Shown here: positions 24,201-38,211 of the stretch, in pieces
How the letters are laid out: every line of letters begins with the position of its first letter
How positions within the stretch are numbered: position 1 is the stretch's first letter
Assembly: GCA_003290165.1 (NCBI GenBank)
Contig: QNQO01000801.1
Span: forward strand, 1 to 64,000
DNA: 64,000 nucleotides
Direction: 5' to 3'
From: Berberis thunbergii
Lineage: Eukaryota; Streptophyta; Magnoliopsida; Ranunculales; Berberidaceae
Program-made: the position numbers and the translations under genes
Notes under the pieces: generated by a model
Databases searched by the model: none
What the model saw: only the letters and a program-made list of their open reading frames with translations
Told to the model about the DNA's origin: nothing

Positions 24201-27200
24201 TTGAGCGCAGAGTCGTTTTTAATGGGATCACCTTTATTGATCTGTTTCGAAAGTGTTACATGATACCCTTGCTGCTCCTTACTAGGAAGCTCGCGGCTTG
24301 TTTATCCATCTTTTTTCGGGAGGACTCGAGCTGATTGTGGTTACTTCTCCGATAGCTTCATTGCCACGTAATGACATTCTTTGGCCACGTAATGACATTA
24401 TCTAGCGAAAGACTGATCTCCCTTGATAGTTTTTGTTTTTCCATTGACAGTGTACTTGAGGCCCTGGTGCCGTGTGAAAACCATTGCCCATCTGGTGGAG
24501 CCAAGGTTTTCCCAAGATTATATTGTATGTGGAGGGGCGTCCAAGACGATGAACTCCGTCGGGTAGGTTGATGCTCCCGATTGAGTAACTTCGGGTGCGA
24601 CTGAAATCAACCATCACCTGGTTGTCCGATTTCAGCTCCTCTAATCTCAGACGCATCCTGCAGAACGCTTCCAAGAACATGATATTGACTGGGCTCCCGT
24701 GTCCACCAGCGACTTTTTGACGCCCCATTTTGATATGACAATCATGATAACCAAGGCGTTGTTGTGCGGGTAGTAGACCCCTTGCATGTCCTGCTCGGTA
24801 AACGTTAGGTTCGGGGTTGGGTGTTCCACCCGAGCATGTTGGACTATGCAGTCTTCAATGTAGGGACCTATCCGCAGTTCTCGGACTGCCCACTTCCTCG
24901 ACTGGTTAAATTTTCTCGGTCCGTTTTGTGCACTGTGCAGGACGTAAATGACATCTGCAACCTTTTCTGTCATTTGGGGCTTCTTATTTCTCTTGGAGTT
25001 GTTTCTCGTCAGAATTTACGAATTATCTGAGTCTTCCTTTCGAACTCGATACTCCATCTCGTTCTTGAGACTTTGGCAGTCCTGGGTGATGTGGTCGTGA
25101 TCCTTGTGTTTGGCACGATATTTGCTCTTATCATGCCTTGAATGATCGCTTCTGATCTTGGGGCCCGCAGAGGATTTTGGCCAAGCTGGAGTTGAAGGGA
25201 GCGAACTCAATGAATCTTGTGCCGACGTAGTTGGTGGCCCTGTCAGTATTGGCATTGTTTGACCCGATCTTATTGTCAATCTTCCTCTTCACGCCTTTTT
25301 TCCTTCCCCATCTCGGGCGTTGGGCCCTGCTTGGCCTCATTTTCGCCTCTTTTCTTGGCGGCCAACATCTTCTTCAAAGTGATGTATTTTTGTGCACTTT
25401 TCGGCAAGTTTGTCATATTCCTAGAGGGTTCTAAGGTGAGGAAGTTGTAGAATTGACCTCTTCGGAGGCCAAAAGTGAAGGCGGTGACCGATGTGTCGTT
25501 GCTGCAATCGCTGATCATGGTCAGCTCGTCATTGAAACAAGTGACATACTCTCTCATGGTCTCGCCCTGCTTCTGCTTGAGACTCAGCAGGTAGTGAGGC
25601 CCTTATATGATTAACTGGTTCCTTACATATTTTGCGATAAACGCCTTCGCCAATACCTGAAACGAATCAATAGATCTTGGCTGGAGACTGTGGAACTAGA
25701 TCAGTGCAGCCTACTTAGGCTGGTGGGAAAAGTTCGGCACAGGATGGCCTCCAAACTTTCTGAGTACCATCTAATGGTGGGCCGGTCCGGTTAACTTGCT
25801 GGAAAAGTCAAGATCGAGGACCGGACTGAGCCTCTAAAAGTTTGATTTTCAGAGATCAAGCCCGGATTGGATGAGGCTGGGTAACCGGGGTCCCAGTTAA
25901 TCGAAAATTCTTGCCAGGCTAGTTTGGCCTCGGGTCAAGTCATATTTTCAGCCCTGTTTTTCCAGCCCATAATTTTCAATCCACAATTTTCAGCCTTGAT
26001 TTTTTAGCCCTATTTTTCCAGCTCAACTGGGTACCCAAACACTTCAAATACAAAAAATTAACCAAAGAGAAGACATTGAACAACAACAAAGATTAAAGTA
26101 TCATTATTGAATCTCCTATGCAATAAAATGAGAGACCAAAGGAGAGTAAAATTCAGGAACATGAATCAATGAAGAGAAAAGCTTAGAGAGTAGCTTGGCA
26201 GAATAATCAATTATGTGAAGATGTTTAGTTTGAGAAGAGGAGGAACTCGGCAAAATCTCGTAATTTTCTTCCATAGATGGTGATGAATTTCCATGGGTTT
26301 GCAAGAATACACAAAACCTTTTTTTTTTGTTGCAAAAAGTCTGTTGGGTTTGGGAAAAAAAGTATGGGATAGAAATAGGAAACTTGCCACACATGAGATA
26401 CATGGGATCCATTGACGATTGAGAACCCATCGTCTTCAACCGATTCCTTGTTCAACGTAAAACGAAAATCACTTGTGGGTAATTCGCTTGAAGATGAACT
26501 TCAGACCCCTTCTTTCCACAATCTGATGAGCCCCTTCTTTCCACAATCCGATGAGCAGATGAGTGATTTGGGAATGAAAGTTATAAAATCCTAAAATTTT
26601 ATTTAGGTTTTTAACATACCCCAGCTGGTTACTCGGTGTGTTCCAAAATCGAGGATCGAACCAAAAACATAGGTTCAGGCCGATTTTAGGATCAGACATT
26701 AAAAATCACAAATAAAAAACTAATCTGAACCGGCCCGACCAGTCTGGTTTTCGGTTCGGTCAGAAATGCCCACCTCTAGCGCCATCATGTTGTGGTAATG
26801 GCGCAAATGGTTTGAATGATCTGATGTTCCTCATAGAACTCGAGCTTTGGCGAGACGAACTTCTTCGAAAGTGGGGCACTCATGATCTCCTTCGAGAATG
26901 GAGGGACGGTGAGGTCGTACAAGACATCCGGATTGGTTGCCCCCAGTCGGAGCAGGTTTCTAATCGTGGTACAGTATATTTTTGGGGTGTGGTCCTCATG
27001 ATCTCCATCATCCCTTAGGCTATCTTGCCAGTCGATTCTTTGATCCTCTTTGGGGAGGTTTTCACTTTTTTGGACGCGTTCTCTGGTGTCCTCTTTAGTG
27101 TGGGATTTTCTTGGATCTCCACCGCCTTCGTGTGGCTGCTGTCATTCCTAAGCGAGTCTTTCCACCACCCGCGCCAAATGATCCATATGAAGCAAGATCT

Positions 27201-30200
27201 GATCCATGCACGAATCAACTGTGGTTGCCTTAGCGGCTATGCCGTGAGATTGCTCTGCCCCCTCGGTTAGGGGGGTTTCTCTGCCGGAGAGTTGTCTGGT
27301 TCGGTATTGTTGAGTGCTAGAGATCTGGTGCTAGTGACCATTTCTCGATTCTTTTGCTTAGCTAGAAAGAACTTTGTGTGTTCGTTTCAGAAAAAAACTT
27401 ATCGTCATCTTTCCCACAGACGGCGCCAAGTTGATTTGTTCATATCTGTTTTTGCTGATCCCGACGATGTCAAACTTGCAAAATTGAGCAGCTAGAGCCC
27501 ACCGTTGTGGCCGAAAACACTCAAATGCTTAAGTCAGATATCGATGCAAAGAAGAGTGAAGATTGTATGTAAATTTCACTTGGCTCTGTTTATAATTTCG
27601 TGCGAGTGGATATCAGGCCTGTGACAGTTCTGAGATTTGTTTTTCAAGCTTTATTGTCTTGGGCCAACCTCTGAGACCTGTGCCTCTAGGGCTGGCATGT
27701 ATTGGGCTGGGCACCTGACTTACGGGTTTAACAGTAGTTCGTGTGTGGGCCCATTTGGGATTGCACCGAAGCGTTTTACGTGCTAGGGTTAGCCCATGCT
27801 GCATGTACGGTTGTGATCGTATGACTAATTGATGTCTTATCAATTATCATTTGGATTTTTTGGATGATATCGAGTGGGAGAAGATGGTGGAAACGTTCCA
27901 TTTTCCATTTGAGTTTTTCCTTGTCGAAGAATCTTGAACTGTTCCAGTTAAAAGAGTTGGGTTGCAATGTGGTTTTTTAAAGTTTCATAGAGACTCATTA
28001 CTGCGCCATCAATCTAGACAGAGCGATTTGTGAGCTATCTTGGGGGATCAACGATTAAGTCATTAGAGAAACAATCTGTACCCGCCAAAATGCTATGCCA
28101 AGTTTTCGAATCTGATTTTTTTCTGCCAGCCTAAGGTGTCTTTAACGAGATATTTTAGTCAGATGCATTTTCTCCACCATTTGTTTTTTCATTATTTATA
28201 AACCACCATGCTTCCTGGGCGAGTATGATGTTGTTAAGGCATTCAGCCTTCTGCTGATCTAATCTACCAAGGTGAGTGGGTTGTGGTGGATATATCCCAA
28301 TGTCAAGTTTGCATTTCTCCCAAGAGCTACCATAAAAATTTCTACAGTCCCGGTCAATGTGTTCATAAACCTGAGCAAGGAGTTAAGATCTCATAGCATG
28401 AATGTCATGGCTCTAAAAGCAGATTGAACAAGATTAAATCACCCCAGCTTCAAGACCAGTTTACCTTTTCAGCGATGTAATTCTTCTTGAGGATGAAGAT
28501 GCCAAGGTATCGTTCCCTTTTGCTGGATATGGGAATCTTGAGGATCTTGGCTATAATCTTTCTATGCATGGGATGCACTTTGGGGCTAAAGAACACACTT
28601 GACTTCTCAAATTTAATCCGTTGGTCAGTAACTGTTGAGAAGTTATCAAGGCAGTTCTTCACAGCTTTCACTATTCCGATGTCCACTTCACAAGAAAAGT
28701 AAACAGTCATGCACAAACAACAAGATGGGAGATGGATTGCTCATTTTTGGAGAGTTTGATCCCAATATGTTTGTTGTTGACTCTGGTCTTGTCAAGGATA
28801 GAGGAAAGATAATCTATGCAGATGATAAATAAGTATGGGGAAAGCGTTACAAGCCTTGTGTGAGATTGATTTCCTCTTTAAGGTCGCCATTGATTTTGAT
28901 TATAGTGGACAGAATCAATGCATGGCATCACTAATCAAGCCCATTTGCCAACGATTCGAAGCCTGAAAAGAGCCTGCTCGATAAAAATCCCAGCACATGC
29001 AATCAAAAGCTTTTTCAATATTGAGCATATCACCATGAACCCGCCCTTTTTTCTCTAGTATATGATTTTGTGGAACACTTCTTGCACAAGGAGAATATTG
29101 TCATTGGTGTGTCTGCCTTTTATAAAGCACCCTGCATAGGAATAACATTACACAAACTTATTGGCCGGAAGTGTTGGACCTTGGTGGGGACAATCGACTT
29201 AGGAATGACAGATCTTGGATTTGCTAATGAGAGGGTTGAGTTGTAAGCCCATTGGGCCCCGGGGCTTTGGGAGATCCTATTTTCCAAAGAGCTTCCGTGT
29301 TTTCTTGGAGTTCGGGAGGAGAGTTCATGGATGCAATATCCAGATCAGTGAGAGTCATCTTCGAGAGGGTGACTACCCAACATGCGGTGGTTATGGCAAG
29401 GTGCCAAGGCGACAGGAGAAAAAGGCCAAAACTTATGTTTGATCTCGCTACCCCTCATTTCGATGGATGAAACTGGTAGTTTCGATTGTATATCTCCTCT
29501 TTTTATAGCTATAGAAGAAAGAGGTGGGGATATCTCCTTTAGTGAACCAGTTGGGGCTATTTGGACTCTCCAATTCGTCTTGAGTGAAACAAATGAAGGA
29601 GGTGGTGTGAAGTTCTTGTTCGCACTTGAAATCAGAACTATTAAAAAGCGTTGTCAAGTCTATCTTGGAGTTGGTCAAGTTTCTCATAACAATCCATGAT
29701 TTGTTTGTTCAAGTTTCTGAAGTTTTGTCTAGAGATAATACTAGCAAATTTCCTGTGGTCCTAGCCGACAGCAGGAAGTTGATGCACTTGGGCCTTGGAA
29801 ATTCTTCGAGCCACGACTCGTTAGCCAGAACTTGATTCAGCCTTTCAGCACTGTGATTTGGGCTCCACTATTTGTTGGTCCAAGTGGTTTTGCTCGCAAT
29901 ACCCCCAAGATCTTGAGGCCCACAAGCATTGGTGAGACTTTTGTATCCTTAGTGTGGGTTAACGGGTCACCCGCCAATTTTTTTCATCTATGTGATCAAT
30001 ATTGTTGAAATCACGCCCAACAATGAGGGGAGTTCTGACCGTAGCACACACCTGTTCCAGTTCCTTCCACGCTTTGCTGCGCTTGTGAAACTGAGAGGGA
30101 GCATAGACATCAGAGAATGTCTGGCTGAAACGTGACGATTGCGTGTGTGGTGAATTGGGTCATGGTATGAACATTGATATGATCCACACTAAGGCCTGCT

Positions 30201-33200
30201 GCGTCCACGATCTCCTTTCCATCAAAACCAAGGGAGTCCCCAATGGGCTTGGCTTCACTAAGCTTCTCCATGAGAAAGACAATGATGGGATTGTGCTTTG
30301 CTTTTTAGTATCTACTTTTGAAATGTATGGTTAAAGGTTCTTATAATTCTATAGCCAGATTTACAGATCAAGGGACATACATAACATATGGTTTTCGTCC
30401 AGTAACATTTTTTTATAAGAAAATGTATTACTTTGTTGAAATCCATGTGTATGTAAGAACTTTGCTAGGGAATTAGGTTTTGCAACTAGGATGTTATGGT
30501 ACAAGATGATGTGGCAGGATCAGAGGTGGTTTTTGTATAACCTTGAGATACACAACCACTTTTAGGATTTCATCATTCTTCCAAGATCGTGCCATCTCAC
30601 CCCTGATGTAGAACCTGATTGCAAAAACCTGATTTTCTAGTATTTATGTATATATAATTAAGGGTAGTGCTACACATCTCACCGAAAAACTAATCTCCTG
30701 ACGTGGTGCACACCACATCAACAAGTCTGGTTTTACTTTAAATTTCATTTACAACTTACTCCTCCCTCGTCTTTCTCTAGACATACAGTCGTAGACACTA
30801 AAAAACAAAAACAAATCACACATCTCCTCACATTTTCAAGCCGAAACTTCTCCACTCACTTGTGAATTTCTCACCAAATCAATCACTTGATATCATCTCA
30901 ACGTCGACTAATTCGTTCGGGATAAATCCTCGTCGATATGGCATCATATGAGAAGAAATGAGACCAAATAACTTTTATTGTTGAAATAAAGAGGTGACAA
31001 AGTGTGGAATCAATGCAGAATATCAAGTTTAAAATAACATAAAATATTTGTTCTTAATCTTTCTAATTGATCACCTTTCTTTTTGTTTCCCAAGCTTTAG
31101 AGTAAGGGTGGAAAGAGTTTGCGTAGATTAACAAAAAGAGCTAGTGCTAAGACAAACATGTTGCAATTATGTTATCATTGTCTCTTTTTTCCTAAACCTT
31201 ATCATTTTCCATTGTCAAAATCTTTCAAACGTTTACACGACAACTGTGATTTCATTTTATATGAAGATTAAAGAGACGAGAGAAGGGTAGTGGAAGAGGA
31301 GAAAAGGGTAAAAGTGGAAAAGTAGAGAACATAAATTGATTATTGTTGATGTGGTGTGAGCCACGTTAGATAAGTTAGTGTGTTATGTTAATTAAGTGCC
31401 TATATTTAAAAAAAGGCAAGCCTTATTTAACACCACAAAAAATACTAAATCATCATCCATATTTTTTTTTACCTACTAACCTACACCATCTAAAAAATAA
31501 TTTTTGGAAAAAACAGTAACGATGAATGCGAGAAGAGAACCATCCTCCACAATTTTCTTGTCTTCTCTCTTCACTTCTATGTAGACCAATAGACAACGGA
31601 GCAAAACCACCCCACTCCCCGCCACCGTCGGCCTCCCCTTTTCTCCTATCTTCGCAAAGCAGCTTAGCTATCACTCATTCAAAACATAAAATACAAGGTA
31701 ACTTTTGGCCAACTGGTACGCTCAATTGAGATCGATTGTCAAGCCTATCAAAACATAACTATTTTAGTACTCTGAGTTACCTAACAAACACAAATTGAAT
31801 CAATTGAAAATGTTTTGAAATATGCAAGTTATGATGATTTTACTAAAGTTACGCAAATCTACCCCGAAAAGAAAACGGTATAGTGTCTCTAACTTTTGGC
31901 CAACTTATACTCTCTATTGAGGCCGATTCTCAAGCTAATCAAAACACGAAAATTGTAGTACTCTAAGTTATTTAATAAACATAATTTGAATCACTTGAAA
32001 ATGTTTTGAAATGAGAAAGTTATGACTATTTTATAACAAACACTCAAACTGTCTAGAATAAAAAGTCGGTTTTAACCCATTTGCATTGGACAATGCGAGT
32101 GAGAGTCTCATATTCGCAAAGATCTTTGTGAGTGGAAGTCTCACATTCATATAGACCTGGGCGAATTGGAGACTTTAATTCGCATAGGTCTGGGCGAATT
32201 TGAGACTCCTCGCAATTTCCAATGCGAATGGGTAAAAACATTTTTTGTTCTGGACAGTTTGAGTGATTGTCATAAAATGGCCATAACTTTTTCATTTCAA
32301 AACATTTTCAAGTGATTCAAATGTGTTTATTAGATAACTCAGAATACTACAATGTTTGTGTTTTGATGATCTTAAGAATCAGCCTCAATAGAGAGTATAA
32401 GTTGGTCGAAAGTTAGGGACACTACCATGTTTTCATTGTGAGACACATTTGCGTGACTTTAGTAAAATGACCATAAATTGCTCTTTTCAAAACATTTTTA
32501 AGTGTTTCAAATTGTTTTTATTATATAAATTAGAGTACTACATTTTTTGTGTTTTGATGAGCTTGAAAATAGATCTCTATCGATGATATAAGTTGACCGA
32601 AAGTCAGGGACACTACCATATTTTTTTTACCGGACAAATTTGAGTGACTTTAGTAAAGTGACCATAACTTGCCCATTTCAAAACATTTTGAACTGATTCA
32701 AATTGTGTTTATTAGATAACTCCGAGTATTACAATTTTCATGTTGTGATGTGCTTGAGAATCGGTCTCAATTGAGCAATCTCAACCTATGGTCATTTTAC
32801 TACAATCACTCAAAATTGTCCAAAAAAAATCATGGTATTGTCCCTGACTTTCGGCCGATTGATATGCTCAATCGAGACCAATTATCAAGTTAATCAAAAC
32901 ACGAAAAATGAAGTAGTCTGAGTTATCTAATGAACACAATTTGAATCACTTGAAAATGTTTTGAAATGAGCAAGTTATGGTCTTTTTACTAAAGTTGCGC
33001 AAATCTGTTTAGAAAATAAACAGTGTGTTTTCACCCATTCTCATTGTACAATGCGAATGAGTCTCCAATTTGCCTAGACCAATGTGAATGAGAGTCTCAA
33101 ATTCGCCCAGCCCTATGCAAATGTGAGACTTCCACTCGCATTGTCTCATGCAAATGCGTGAAAATGCATACTCTGTCCAAATTTTTTCTTTAGATTTAGA

Positions 33201-36200
33201 TTTTTGAAGTTTGTTGAAATTTTACATTAAAGAATGTTGTGTTTGAAAGTGATTGTTTTATCTCAAAAAAATATGCACTTGAAATATTGAAGAACACAGA
33301 GTTTCTTGGAGCAAAGCCTTCACATTATCTTATTGATCAAAACTTGGTGCTCACACAGGATGATCGAGATTTACTACCAAATCCTGCAACGTATCGCAAA
33401 CTCATTAGAAGGTTGATATACTTAACGATCATTAAGACCAGATTTGGTTTATTTTGTGCATGTCCTAAGTCAGTTTATGGACAAGTATAGAATACCACAT
33501 TTGGATGTTGCACGCAAGGTCTTGAGGTACATCAAGACTTCACCATGACAGGGTATCTTTCTTTCTTCCACCAGCTCATTACAATTGAAAACTTATTGTG
33601 ATGCAAGTTGTGCTAGATGTAGAGATATTAGGAGATCCATTACAGGTTATTGTGTCATGTTTGGCGATTCACCAATTTTTTGGAAACCTATGAAACAAAC
33701 TACAGTGGCAAAATCTACAGCTGAAGCAAAATATAAGGCCATGGCTTGCATATACTGTGAGTTAATTTGGTTGAGGTACATTCATAATGATTTGCACATT
33801 AATGATCCTCATGCAATCCTCTTATTTTGTAACAACAAGGCTGCACCCCATATTGCATCTAATCCGATTTTTCATGAGTGAACGAAGCATATCGAGATTG
33901 ATTGCATTTAATTAGAAAGAAGATACAAGAGGGTAGTTTTCATACTAAGCAGGTTTGAACACTACATCAATTGATAGATTTGTTTACTGAAGCTTTGAGC
34001 ACTTATCAGTTTGATAATCTTCTTAGCAAGTTGGGTGTTACATACACTCCAACTTGAGGTAGAGTGTTTAAGAAGGAAAATCAGAATATGTTAAAGAATT
34101 AAAGTCATAATAGGACTTTATTAGAATATCTTGTATAACAAGTTTTAAATTTCTTGTTTCCACGAGGTTTGGTCAAAGTTAGCTTGTATATAAGCTTGTA
34201 TTCAATCAAGGAATTTATACAATTCTCCCAATTATTTTCTTTACAGCAGTGCACAAAATTAACCCCAGCATATGCTCTGTTATATTTTATGCCCTTGATT
34301 TCTTTGCTCTTCTGGTTGGAGATTAGTCTGTTCTCACGTGAATCAAATCCCTTGTTCAAGGATTATTTTCTCCAAGTTGCATTAAGAAAATATAGAATCT
34401 GCCTCAGATGTCAAAAAATACCTAAAAAAAGATAGAATATTGCTACCTCACACACATCATCAAATCAGAATTGACGATGAGCTATGTATGCATGCCTAAA
34501 TCGATTACATGTGGGGAGGCTGACTGGCAGGCCCATGTCGTTAGGTATATAGTAGTGGGGCAGGAAGCTAAGCTCTACATGTTGAATTCGCATCCTATAG
34601 ACCGTACACTAATGAAACTCTACCTCCTTAGATGAAACACCCAGATTGACTATTGAAGTCGAACCCTAAGCGTGAACCACCACCCATCCTGAAAGAGAAC
34701 ACAAGTTTAAAAAATGCACATCTCTTCCAATGCCTTTGAGATTCTATTTACTCGTTCTTATGATTCTCCCCTATATAAATATTCTTCATCACCCAGTCCT
34801 TAAATACTTTGGAGGCCTTATCAATCCACTTTGCATGCCTTATGCAACACTCAATTCTCCTCCACATTCTTACGATTAAACTTCATTGTTTGACATTTTA
34901 CTTCCCAACATGCCACCAATATTCATTTTTACACTTGGCTACTACTGTTCCATTGAATTCCACATCTTCATACTCAACTCCATTTTTTCCTCAGGAAGTA
35001 CCTTGTAATTTAATTTTTGAAACATCCCAACTAGCTAGTCCCATCATTTTACTTTATCTTCGGAACGTGATCGGGATGGGATAGACATCATCACGATCTT
35101 GTCCCATCACAAACGGATTCGGGACGGGATAGGTATGGTTCAAAGACGATAAAAAATTGTTAAAATTTTAAATCAGAAAATAAGAGTAGGACTTTTTATT
35201 CCAAGGCGACTAAATATCCAAATTAAGAATATAAATTCATTTTATCATCGAACACCCAAATTAAAAATAACAATTCATCTTATTGTTGCATGGATATAAC
35301 AGTATGGTATCCTATTTTAGTTATATGAGACAACAATAAATTATCGTTGACAACATAATATCATTATTGACCAAAATGCTCAGTCTTATCAATTGTTTGA
35401 TAATACAAGACAATTGGAGGGGGGGGGATTTTTCTTTATGTGCATATTAATGAGGAGTCAATACTCTAATCTAATTGATTTCAAAATTTGATCTTTGTTT
35501 TTCTTTTTACCGTTTCTACAATTTTTTTTTAATTTTTCGCAATGTTAGATTAGTTATTCACTCAAAAAATCTAAACAACATCAGGGTTCTTCAGTCACAC
35601 CTGTTAACTCAAATTTTGGCTCAACCCAAACTGGACGCCACTGCTTCCTTACTTTTGGTAGATGAAACTAACAGTGGAGTGAATCATGTTTTTCATTTGT
35701 GTATGATGATAAATGTCATGACAATTCCCTCCATAAATACTCTACGAAAGAAGATCCAATAAAGCTGGAGAGAAAAATGGGTCCATAGGGCCGAGACAAG
35801 AAAGAGAGTCTAACTGAAAGAAATGTTCGCAGCTCAATAAAACACATTTAAAATAAAGGGTATTCTTAGTTGTTAATGATACATTAAAATAGATCGATCA
35901 TCACGGTCGTATATGTGTCATAAAGACTCATCACGTGGATATAGCGTCCAACCTATTGGACCAGCTCACAAAGCCTAGGAAGAATAAAACCAACTACAAA
36001 GGCCTAGACGAGGCCCACCAATGAGGAGACGTAAACAGAGCACGAACCAAGGCCCAAACGAATCAGAGCCCGACACGAGTTATCTAATAAAAAAGATGAA
36101 CGTTTCACCAAAGAGAGTTGTGAAGGGGGTTACACCTCCACGAATGAATTTCCATCAAGAAAAAGACTGTTATAAGAAACATCTCTTTCTATTGTGCTTC

Positions 36201-38171
36201 ACATGCTTAAGTCACGCAAAGAGTTAACCGCAACCATTAAAAAAGGTAAGGAGAACACTCAACGGAAGTATGTAACTTTAACTAAGTTTTGTCCATATTT
36301 ACTTTCTTCTTCCAACAAAGTTACTAACTTAAGCATCGGAGTGCCTTCGACCACCAAAAAGGTGGTCATTGGTAGTCTAACGATTGTTTTGCAGATCAAA
36401 CTAATAGGAGGATGATTTTTGGACGCATTAGTTTGGCGCCATCCATTGGGAACGACAAGTTTCCTTTCAAAAATAGGATTCACAGTAACAAAGCTCACAC
36501 AACTCGATAGAAGATCAATGGAATACTCCACAAATCTTCAATCTAACGAGAAATATACGATATGCTGGCCAATATTGATCCAATGACAACTGTCGAAACA
36601 ATCGTACCTACTGGAAGCGAGCTCCAACAGGTAATGGTTCAGACGTCTCTAACATCTTGGGGAATCCCCTCGGATCCCCGAGAAAAAATGCTTATGGCTC
36701 AGATCAACCACGTAATCGAAAAGGTAGACAAAATCATCCGAGACGTGAAGGGCAACACATTTCAAGAATAGTTCCAAGCGTAATCAAGGGAAGTTTGAAA
36801 ATCTACAACCAAAAAGGCCCAAATACGAGAGATCGTTCTCAAATCTGATAGCGAATCAGAACGAGATTTTTAAAGTTATGCCCTGATAGCGAGTAAGAGC
36901 GAGATTCACTTTGGATTCAAATTGTGTTCATTATATAACTCAGAGTACTACATTTTATGTTTTGATGAGCTTGTGAATTGGTTTCCATCGATCATAAAAT
37001 TTGGCCGAAAGTCAGGGACACTACTATGTTTTCTTTACTGGACAAATTTGAGTGACTTTAGTAAAGTGACCATAACTTGTCAATTTCAAAACATTTTGAA
37101 TTGGTTCAAATTGTGTTTATTAGATAACTCCGAGTACTACAATTTTCATGTTGTGATGTGCTTGCGAATCGGTCTCAATTGAGTAACCTCAACCTATGGT
37201 CATTTTGCTACAATCACTCAAAACTATCTAGAAAAAAATCAGGGTACTTTCCCTGATTTTCGGCCAATTGATATGCTTAATTGAGACCAATTCTCAAACT
37301 CATCAAAACACGAAAAATGTAGTACTCTGAGTTATCTAATGAAAACAATTTGAATCATTTGAAAATGTTTTGAAATGAGCAAGTTATGGTCTTTTTACTA
37401 AAATCACACAAATCTGTCTAGAAAATAAACAGTGTGTTTTCACCCATTCACATTGTACAATGCGAATGAGAGTCTCCAATTTGCCTAGACTAATACGAAC
37501 GAGAGTCTCAAATTCGCCCAGCCCTACGCGAATAAGATACTTCCACTTGCATTGTCCCATGCGAATGCGTGAAAACGCATACTCTGTCCAAAATTTTCTT
37601 CACATTTCGATTTTTGAAGTTTGTTTAAATTTTACATTGAAGAATGTTGTCATTTGTTTATTGTTCCACATTTTAGAGTTCGGTTTGGAGTTCAATTTAG
37701 TTTTCAAAATGACATGTTGGAGAGATTGCACACAATCACTCTTTGGAGAGATTGCACACAATCGCTTTTTAGAGAGATCTTGCAAGAACCCGTTGGGACA
37801 ATAGAAACCTGTTGAGAGATTGGGGGAGGCAGGGATGAGTGTGAGAAGGAAAACGAAGACCGTGGGAGAATGAGTGAAGTGGGAGGGAAGAAGATGATCG
37901 AAAGTTGGGGAAAAATAGTTCAGAGAGTGGGGGAGAGATTGGCATGGAAAAAATGATTTGGAAGAGTGTGGAGGGAAGAAGATGATATGGGAGAGTGAAT
38001 GGAGTGTGGTTGAGAGTTGTGGTGAGAGGGAAGATGAGAGATTTAGAAGGAAGACATGAATTCGATTTGGGAGGGGAGAGGTTTCACAAACAACTTTTAT
38101 TGGTGGTGTGGGAGTTAAAAGAATTTGGATGGTGGCGTGAAATACAGTGGTGTCAAACAGGGCTTGCCTAA

Positions 38172-38211
<40 letters not shown>

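Larger units (their letters stand above)
16139..27842 (-). mobile_element. Ty3/gypsy-type non-autonomous element (LARD-like) with gag-protease but no pol
   Basis: Minus strand, high to low: LTR 27842-27432, TGGCGCC primer-binding site at 27419-27425, gag about 27360-25000 (interrupted by a hAT-like element), protease about 24973-24400, diverged repeat region 24170-22380, an opposite-strand spliced ORF 20100-22050, polypurine tract AGGGGGGAG at 19843-19851, and LTR 19837-16139 split by a second element. I found no reverse transcriptase, RNase H or integrase motif. Without the nested 3.1 kb it is about 8.6 kb. Leader, gag style and antisense ORF suggest the Tat-like gypsy group; that assignment is inference. 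Confidence 0.75.
31415..38168. mobile_element. Large TIR element (6.75 kb) with inverted repeat arrays and other TEs inside
   Basis: GGCAAGCCTTATTTAACACC(AC) at 31415 is mirrored by GTGGTGTCAAACAGGGCTTG(CC) ending at 38168; similarity persists for about 50 bp, and both subterminal zones have strand-asymmetric C- or G-rich stretches. The interior contains two blocks of the same 165-190-bp repeat family, a copia 3' half and a gypsy LTR with leader. It may be one element or two copies joined by recombination. No transposase. Confidence 0.5.

Noticed and set aside
26116..26439. Host gene on the minus strand
   Set aside because: It lies wholly inside the hAT-like element, has no recognisable domain, and overlaps another ORF of similar length.
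31690..33235. CRISPR-like or centromeric satellite array
   Set aside because: Units alternate in orientation, vary in spacing and are few; nothing fits CRISPR, and a 180-bp size alone does not make a centromeric satellite.
34809..35084. 91-codon ORF as a gene or copia fragment
   Set aside because: A loose resemblance to copia integrase wording could not be sustained over neighbouring motifs.
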